Source: Nitrososphaerota archaeon (GTDB lineage: Archaea > Thermoproteota > Nitrososphaeria > Nitrososphaerales > JAPUIC01). From it: DNA of 11,064 bases. Made by a program: the position numbers and the translations under genes. The notes below the pieces were generated by a model. The model saw only the letters and a program-made list of their open reading frames with translations. It was not told the origin of the DNA and made no database searches. Of this stretch, positions 7,873 to 11,064 are shown in pieces. The stretch's first letter is position 1. The number at the start of each line of letters is the position of its first letter. The DNA lies in contig JAPUIC010000089.1 of NCBI GenBank assembly GCA_027297425.1, forward strand, positions 1 through 11,064, read 5' to 3'.

Positions 7873-7959
7873 GCGTTTTCCGTGCTTAATTTTGCTTGCT
7901 ATCATTCAAATGTAAAAGGTTAGACTAGAGCGCAGTTTTTCTCACTTATCACGCATTTG

Positions 7960-7976
7960 TACCGGTAAATCGGTAA
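7960..7976. promoter_or_regulatory. Operator-like palindrome and direct repeat in the divergent promoter region
   Basis: TACCGGTA (7960-7967) is a perfect 8-base palindrome. CGGTAA occurs twice, at 7963-7968 and 7971-7976, so the two elements share bases. They lie 13-29 bases before ATG 7989, where the TATA box of a leaderless plus-strand gene would be expected, yet no good TATA box is present. The arrangement suggests a regulator-binding site, but chance cannot be excluded for elements this short. Confidence 0.35.
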
Positions 7977-7988
7977 TTAGAGAATGAG

Positions 7989-8393
7989 ATGGTCGAGTCC
8001 TACCTACATCTTTTCCTCAAGAAACGGGCGATCGACTGCCTCAGTCAAGCAGGATATGCCACATATCTTGAGCCGGCTTGGTCACCGGTTCCTTACGTCC
8101 AATGGCAGAATTATCGTCCTGATGTCCTTGGAGTAAAGACGGCTCAGGACGTTAGTGAATATGCGTTTGTGGAGTGCGAGACCAGACCTCGACTGGAAAG
8201 AATCTCAAAGAAGAAAACCTCGACGATAAGCTATCAGACCAAGCTGACAGGTACATCCAATATTCGGTTAATACTGGTAATTCCCGCTGGAACCCTACGA
8301 AATCTCAGCATGAAGGTGAGAAGACAATGGGAAATATGGATAATTGATCGTATCTCTGGAACGATAAACAAGATTGACCGAATGAACAACTAA
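7989..8393 (+). CDS. Small conserved-looking protein, possible PD-(D/E)XK nuclease fold
   Basis: This 134-residue protein is the only plus-strand gene in the window and is divergent from the redox operon. An N-terminal amphipathic helix (YLHLFLKKRAIDCLSQAGY) is followed by RPDVLGV (43-49) and a strand AFVECET (59-65). Then come a Lys/Arg-rich stretch to about 77, the strand IRLILVIPA (92-100) and a WEIWIID strand (114-120). Helix, then Asp in a DVLGV turn, then a Glu-x-Glu strand is the usual order of a restriction-endonuclease-like core. The usual catalytic Lys of ExK is Glu64 here, so activity is doubtful or the Lys has migrated. No recognised family name can be assigned. ATG 7989 is the first start after an in-frame stop at 7974. 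The function could be DNA processing or something unrelated. Confidence 0.7.
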   Translation: MVESYLHLFLKKRAIDCLSQAGYATYLEPAWSPVPYVQWQNYRPDVLGVKTAQDVSEYAFVECETRPRLERISKKKTSTISYQTKLTGTSNIRLILVIPAGTLRNLSMKVRRQWEIWIIDRISGTINKIDRMNN

Positions 8394-8406
8394 GTGCAGA
8401 GTGCAC
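8394..8406 (+). terminator. Perfect hairpin immediately after the stop codon
   Basis: GTGCA-GAG-TGCAC forms a 5-base-pair stem with a 3-base loop that begins at the first base after TAA. It sits between two convergent genes. There is no T tract after it on the plus strand, so it is not a typical archaeal U-rich terminator. It could mark the mRNA 3' end, protect it, or be a protein site. Confidence 0.35.
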
Positions 8407-8449
8407 ACTGACAACGCATGCTGATTAGTAGTAGATGGGTCGGAAAAGT

Positions 8450-9196
8450 TTAGGATGGTCTTTGCCAGCCAGCACTAGCTTTGGCATAGTCATCTATGGC
8501 CTGTTCACCGGCACGTTTCATGACCCTATCCCTTGTAGAGTCGTCTACTTCTGCAACCGAGTGCATTCGCTCCGAGAAACTCAATCTAACACTCTGGCCA
8601 GACTTTCTTGCATTCTCAATTTTCAAGACATCATCTAGCACCGAACGCATCTCATCCATATCAGTCCAATCAGCTCGGTACATTATCACGCCCTGCTTGT
8701 TTATCACGTAGATCATGTTCGGTAGCATGCCATATTTCTGATGGATTTCGCCCTCAAGGCTATCTACTATTATCGGGACCTGTAGACCTTCCTCCTCCTT
8801 AAAACGAGCTGCATGCTTTAACTTCTGATCGTAACTTTGGTGATAAGTTACCTTCTCCCCAGGATGAGCCTCTCTTGTGTAAACAACGTAAAATTGAAAG
8901 CCCTTGTCTTTGTATTCTGGATATAAATTGTTCAGACTCACCTTTGAAGCTGCGGAATTAAAGACGGCAGGCGGACAAGTCATACTTCCGAATTCAAGTA
9001 CCACATTCTGGTTGCCAATGTGAGAAGATAGTTTGACATCTCCCCCGTCTAACAATTTTGCTGTGAAATCAGGCGCCCGTGTCCCAACTTTCAGAATGGT
9101 TTTGAATGCCGGGAAGGAGTAGGAACGTCCTACGAATTTATCATAGTTGTACCCTAGTTTGTCCTGTTCTGTCGGCTCAGTTAGACCTTCGCTCAT
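8450..9196 (-). CDS. Deiodinase-like thioredoxin-fold protein with catalytic-site cysteine
   Basis: This is a 248-residue protein of the peroxiredoxin/iodothyronine-deiodinase superfamily. It has VGTRAPDF (37-44) as in AhpC/TSA proteins, and EFGSMTCPP (68-76) matching the deiodinase FGSxTxPP site, with Cys74 (codon TGT) at the selenocysteine position. VVYTREAHPGE (104-114) has the His conserved in deiodinases, a proline after the thioredoxin-fold strand lies near 159, and YVINKQGVIMYRADW (163-177) follows. Its natural role is probably thiol-based reduction or peroxide handling; deiodination is not implied. I place the start at ATG 9196-9194, not the longer frame to 9343. The extra 49 residues are basic, do not match the family and overlap the next gene, and a strong TATA box fits 9196. 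A charged C-terminal tail of about 60 residues follows the fold. It is convergent with the gene ending at 8393. Confidence 0.82.
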   Translation of the reverse strand: MSEGLTEPTEQDKLGYNYDKFVGRSYSFPAFKTILKVGTRAPDFTAKLLDGGDVKLSSHIGNQNVVLEFGSMTCPPAVFNSAASKVSLNNLYPEYKDKGFQFYVVYTREAHPGEKVTYHQSYDQKLKHAARFKEEEGLQVPIIVDSLEGEIHQKYGMLPNMIYVINKQGVIMYRADWTDMDEMRSVLDDVLKIENARKSGQSVRLSFSERMHSVAEVDDSTRDRVMKRAGEQAIDDYAKASAGWQRPS

Positions 9197-9218
9197 GTTG
9201 GATCTATACCAGGTCTTC

Positions 9219-9226
9219 TTAAAAAA
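9219..9226 (-). promoter_or_regulatory. TATA box of the deiodinase-like gene
   Basis: Minus-strand TTTTTTAA lies at -30 to -23 from ATG 9196, preceded by CAAAAAGCC as a possible BRE. Transcription from this box would start at or next to the ATG, which excludes the longer upstream start from this promoter. Confidence 0.6.
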
Positions 9227-9272
9227 GGCTTTTTGATAGTATTTCGTAAGATAGGATCTTAATACCGATGGT

Positions 9273-9638
9273 TTACGATGAACCCTGACCCTGCTGTGAG
9301 CTCTGTTGACGTCTGGCCATAGTTGCCCGACCTTTATCTCCAAATTTAGTCAAAGATTCAGTCACGCCTTGCCACGTAGCTATGGGGTGTACCTCCCAGT
9401 TTATCGAAGTAGAACCTGGACACATAAGAATTATCGAAGTAACTTCATCAAAACTATCGACATCAAGGACCATATAGCCTCCCCACTCAACTCCAAAAGC
9501 GCCCGAAATTTTGACTTTACCCTCCGCCTCTAGGTTCTTGAGGTATTCAATAGTTCTAATTCCAGTCTCTGCCATAGTTGCCCAGCTTTCAACGGGTAAC
9601 GAGAATTCCTTGCCCCTAGCTATTACTAGATACTGCAT
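9273..9638 (-). CDS. Small protein resembling muconolactone-isomerase/YciI-type dimeric alpha/beta barrels
   Basis: This 121-residue protein has a first strand MQYLVIAR (1-8), a helix over about 15-37, EAEGKVKISGAF (37-48), a strand GGYMVLDV (53-60), DSFDEVTSIILMCP (61-74) and EVHPIATW (82-89). A first strand, a gly-rich turn, a D-S-x-x-E helix and a terminal His-Pro strand is the pattern of ferredoxin-like dimeric barrels such as muconolactone isomerase. No catalytic residue can be assigned. The last about 20 residues are a Gln/Ser/Gly-rich tail. The start ATG 9638 is chosen because the strand begins there and a TATA box lies 24-31 bases upstream. Starting at 9683 would overlap the preceding gene by 13 bases and add 15 residues outside the fold. 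Identification is by pattern only. Confidence 0.7.
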   Translation of the reverse strand: MQYLVIARGKEFSLPVESWATMAETGIRTIEYLKNLEAEGKVKISGAFGVEWGGYMVLDVDSFDEVTSIILMCPGSTSINWEVHPIATWQGVTESLTKFGDKGRATMARRQQSSQQGQGSS

Positions 9639-9661
9639 GTCACTGGTAAAAGAGACTCGAG

Positions 9662-9669
9662 TTATAATT
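9662..9669 (-). promoter_or_regulatory. TATA box of the dimeric-barrel gene
   Basis: Minus-strand AATTATAA lies at -31 to -24 from ATG 9638 and begins two bases after the stop codon of the solute-binding-protein gene. The spacing fits a leaderless transcript, so this gene appears separately transcribed despite the tight packing. Confidence 0.55.
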
Positions 9670-9670
9670 C

Positions 9671-10504
9671 TTACTGGAACCATTTCGCGATGAGTTCGTC
9701 ATATCGACCCGATCTCATCAGTTCCGTTATGACCTCATTTATCGTCGGTAATAGATTCTGAGGATCCCCTTTTTGAACAACCAGACCATACTGTTCATCA
9801 GTTATGAGCCGTCCTGCTACGCGGAGGTTCGCTATATCCTGCTTGGCAAAACCCTCTGCTGCTGGTTCGTCAAGAATTGCCACATCTGCTTCCCCCTCAA
9901 GTAATAGCTTGATGATGAGATCAAGGTCTGAAACCTGTATGATCTCGTCTGTTGCAAGGCGTCTATTCGGGTCAGTGATGATACCGGGTAGATTAGATTC
10001 CACCCAGGACTGACTAGTAGTCCCGATCTGAATGATGATCTTCACCCCTTCGAGATGTTCGGCTTCACATACACTTGAGGGACAGCTAAAGAGACTGTCT
10101 CTTCGCACCAGAATTCCTTGATTCGCATCATAATATGGAATAGAAAAGTCGACGTACTCTGTTCGCTCGGAATTTATTGACATGCCTGCTGCGATCATAT
10201 CCACGCCTCCAGATCCGAGGGTTGGAATTAGGGCATCAAATCCTATTACCGGACCAGACAAGTCTCTGATCTCCAAATCTAGGCCTAGAGCGTTCGCGAC
10301 TTCCCGCGCCAAATCAATATCGAAGCCTACTACTTCCCCTGCCTCATTTTTGAATTCGAAAGGCGGAAAGGGAGTACTAGTACCGACGACTAGTGTATCC
10401 TCAGGTGAACCGAGTGATGATTTAGTATAAAATCCAGCAGAGAATGCAATAACCACTGCAATAATAACGCTGATCACGAAGAGTGTTTGAGGGACACTTT
10501 TCAT
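9671..10504 (-). CDS. Membrane-anchored family 3 solute-binding protein (amino-acid type)
   Basis: This 277-residue extracellular binding protein would deliver a polar amino acid or similar solute to an ABC permease. Residues about 6-26 form one hydrophobic segment (LFVISVIIAVVIAFSAGFY), with no lipobox cysteine, so it is either cleaved or a membrane anchor. The SBP_bac_3 marks are VVGTSTPFPPFEFKN (39-53), GFDIDLAREVANALG (60-74), DMIAAGMSINSERTEYVDFS (102-121), a GTTSQSW segment near 161-167 and a closing SGRYDELIAKWF. Cys141 and Cys146 could form a small disulfide loop in the exported domain. No permease or ATPase gene lies in the window. ATG 10504 is preferred to ATG 10510 because the TATA box fits it and MKS begins a normal basic signal. 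Confidence 0.9.
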   Translation of the reverse strand: MKSVPQTLFVISVIIAVVIAFSAGFYTKSSLGSPEDTLVVGTSTPFPPFEFKNEAGEVVGFDIDLAREVANALGLDLEIRDLSGPVIGFDALIPTLGSGGVDMIAAGMSINSERTEYVDFSIPYYDANQGILVRRDSLFSCPSSVCEAEHLEGVKIIIQIGTTSQSWVESNLPGIITDPNRRLATDEIIQVSDLDLIIKLLLEGEADVAILDEPAAEGFAKQDIANLRVAGRLITDEQYGLVVQKGDPQNLLPTINEVITELMRSGRYDELIAKWFQ

Positions 10505-10510
10505 GCACAT

Positions 10511-10631
10511 CCGTATCTAGATCTTATATTAAAGAGTAAGGGGCCTATCTTCGATATAATTTAGATCAAAGTGGATTTGCCTAGAGCATACGCTAGGGTT
10601 CCTAAGCTCCTATGAACGACCTGTACTTCCC
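10511..10631. other. Intergenic stretch before the solute-binding-protein gene
   Basis: Apart from the TATA box at 10526-10533 I see no reading frame, RNA gene or repeat here. It serves as the upstream region of the solute-binding-protein gene. Confidence 0.5.
10526..10533 (-). promoter_or_regulatory. TATA box of the solute-binding-protein gene
   Basis: Minus-strand TTTAATAT lies at -29 to -22 from ATG 10504, or at -23 to -16 from ATG 10510. Only the first spacing matches the other promoters here, which decides the start. Confidence 0.6.
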
Positions 10632-10757
10632 TTAAGCTTCTGGAAGCTCGCTTAGCGCGAGCATAAAGTTTGAGTTTAGATATAGTTCGTCTTTGATTTG
10701 TAGCTCATGAGTTTGCCTATAGTTCATTATGGCTTCAATGGTGTCATTGATTTTCAT
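10632..10757 (-). CDS. Candidate 41-residue small protein
   Basis: ATG 10757 opens 41 codons and ends in TAA at 10634-10632. The product starts MKINDTIEAIMNYRQTHELQ and continues with IKDELYLNSNFMLALSELPEA. It is helical in pattern, charged and without a membrane segment. Support for a real gene: it lies in an otherwise geneless 370-base gap, amino-acid content is normal, and a TATA-like TTTATTAA lies 26-33 bases upstream, overlapped by an inverted repeat. Against it: the frame is short and the TATA spacing is a few bases long. No homologue is recognised. It could be a small regulatory protein, an antitoxin-like peptide or chance. Confidence 0.45.
   Translation of the reverse strand: MKINDTIEAIMNYRQTHELQIKDELYLNSNFMLALSELPEA
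10635..10662. repeat. Two overlapping inverted repeats at the 3' end of the small gene
   Basis: AGCTTC-TG-GAAGCT occupies 10635-10648 and GCTCGC-TTAGC-GCGAGC occupies 10646-10662. Each has a perfect 6-base-pair stem, and they share bases 10646-10648, so both hairpins cannot form fully at once. They cover the last nine codons of the candidate small gene. They may be a terminator, an RNA switch or a protein site. Confidence 0.4.
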
Positions 10758-10782
10758 TGTTAGTATGTATTTGATAATCTGC

Positions 10783-10800
10783 TTAATAAACGTGTTTATT
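10783..10800 (-). promoter_or_regulatory. TATA-like box overlapped by a 7-base inverted repeat
   Basis: AATAAAC-GT-GTTTATT (10785-10800) is a perfect inverted repeat. Minus-strand TTTATTAA (10790-10783) within it is a good TATA-like box for the small gene at 10757. A dimeric repressor bound here would cover the box and the BRE. Confidence 0.42.
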
Positions 10801-10820
10801 TACTGAAAAGTAGCGGAATA

Positions 10821-10833
10821 GTGAAAAATTCAC
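10821..10833. repeat. Short inverted repeat
   Basis: GTGAA-AAA-TTCAC is a perfect 5-base stem with a 3-base spacer, between the end of the right-edge gene and the small gene. The size is compatible with chance in AT-rich sequence. Confidence 0.25.
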
Positions 10834-10849
10834 ATAGTAGAGTGCGGTA

Positions 10850-10880
10850 TCCGTCCTCGACGGAAATATGCTTTTAGCAT
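10850..10880 (-). terminator. Two tandem hairpins after the stop of the right-edge gene
   Basis: On the minus strand ATGCT-AAA-AGCAT (10880-10868) starts at the first base after TAG, and TCCGTC-GAG-GACGGA (10864-10850) follows three bases later. Stems are 5 and 6 base pairs with 3-base loops. The position suggests a transcript 3' end structure, although archaeal terminators are normally plain T tracts. Confidence 0.4.
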
Positions 10881-11064
10881 CTATATTGGCAGTATCCTGC
10901 CTTGCTCCCATTTTTTAAGTCGGACGACGTAAGCCTTGAACTCTTCCTCTAACGCTTCATCGCTTCTCTGAGTATGGGACTTGGAATGTTGTGATACCTC
11001 TTCTTCCGGAAGCATACTCAAATTACCTGTCTTGGAAGCCTCCAGTTGAATTCTTGCAGCCCTT
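10881..11064 (-). CDS. C-terminal end of an unrecognised charged protein (partial)
   Basis: The frame is open from the right edge for 60 codons to TAG at 10883-10881. The visible tail is hydrophilic: it has a Glu/Ser/His/Gln-rich stretch, then a likely helix with EALEEEFKAYVVRLKKWEQG and ends RILPI. The mix of acidic and basic residues suggests a coiled or solvent-exposed helix. The other two frames of this strand are interrupted. No family can be assigned from the tail alone. Confidence 0.55.
   Translation of the reverse strand, partial: RAARIQLEASKTGNLSMLPEEEVSQHSKSHTQRSDEALEEEFKAYVVRLKKWEQGRILPI

Noticed and set aside
8496..8802. Plus-strand frames opposite the deiodinase-like gene
   Set aside because: They are antisense to a gene with clear family motifs and have no recognisable features or promoter.
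8985..9000. Selenocysteine in the deiodinase-like site
   Set aside because: The codon at the Sec position is TGT (Cys), not TGA, and the frame has no in-frame stop.
9197..9343. Longer N-terminus of the deiodinase-like protein starting at ATG 9343
   Set aside because: It overlaps the neighbouring gene by 71 bases, is basic and unlike the family, and the TATA box at 9219-9226 lies inside it and fits ATG 9196.
9639..9683. Longer start (9683) for the dimeric-barrel protein
   Set aside because: It overlaps the solute-binding gene by 13 bases, adds residues before the first strand of the fold, and contains the TATA box that fits ATG 9638.
10511..10880. tRNA or other structured RNA gene in the right-hand gap
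   Set aside because: There is no T-loop GGTTC-x-A-x2-C with a matching stem or anticodon arm; the short hairpins do not form a cloverleaf. A small reading frame explains part of the gap better.
1..11064. CRISPR array, insertion sequence or attachment site
   Set aside because: I saw no regularly spaced direct repeats, transposase motifs or terminal inverted repeats in the window.

Overview
The window most likely comes from an archaeon. It has no Shine-Dalgarno sites worth the name in front of stand-alone genes. Instead, TATA-like boxes sit about 26 bases upstream of the best start codons of four minus-strand genes, and a fifth lies slightly further out. That is the geometry of leaderless archaeal transcripts. 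The substrate-binding protein also has an N-terminal membrane anchor without a lipobox cysteine. I cannot name a genus or phylum from sequence alone, and I see no rRNA, tRNA, transposon or CRISPR array.

Positions 1 to 7843, minus strand, form one tightly packed operon of at least seven genes that runs off the left edge. It opens with an SCP2-like (sterol carrier protein 2-like) small protein (7325-7843). Two successive copies of the same three-gene module follow: a VAO/GlcD-type flavoprotein 'a', a CCG-domain iron-sulfur protein, and a second flavoprotein 'b'. Module 1 is 5885-7324, 4667-5875 and 3177-4670. Module 2 is 1780-3147, 580-1773 and the 5'-truncated-by-window gene at 1-583. The layout resembles glycolate oxidase GlcD/GlcF/GlcE: a flavin subunit oxidises a substrate and a CCG/ferredoxin subunit carries electrons away. 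The most striking point is that module 2 keeps the fold and gene order while losing flavin-binding signatures in both flavoprotein subunits and one cysteine ligand in its CCG subunit. It therefore looks like a specialised or structural paralogous half rather than a simple second enzyme.

Positions 7844 to 8450 hold a divergent promoter region and a single plus-strand gene (7989-8393) for a small protein with a possible PD-(D/E)XK nuclease fold. It ends in a perfect short hairpin that begins at the base after its stop codon.

Positions 8450 to 11064, minus strand, hold single genes with their own promoters: a deiodinase-like thioredoxin-fold protein with Cys in place of selenocysteine, a small protein resembling muconolactone-isomerase/YciI-type dimeric barrels, and a membrane-anchored amino-acid-type solute-binding protein without a permease in view. 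Beyond them are a 41-codon small gene in what would otherwise be an empty 370-base gap, and the C-terminal end of an unrecognised charged protein at the right edge. Start codons for three of these genes are placed downstream of the longest reading frame, because the TATA boxes and family alignments agree on the shorter forms.
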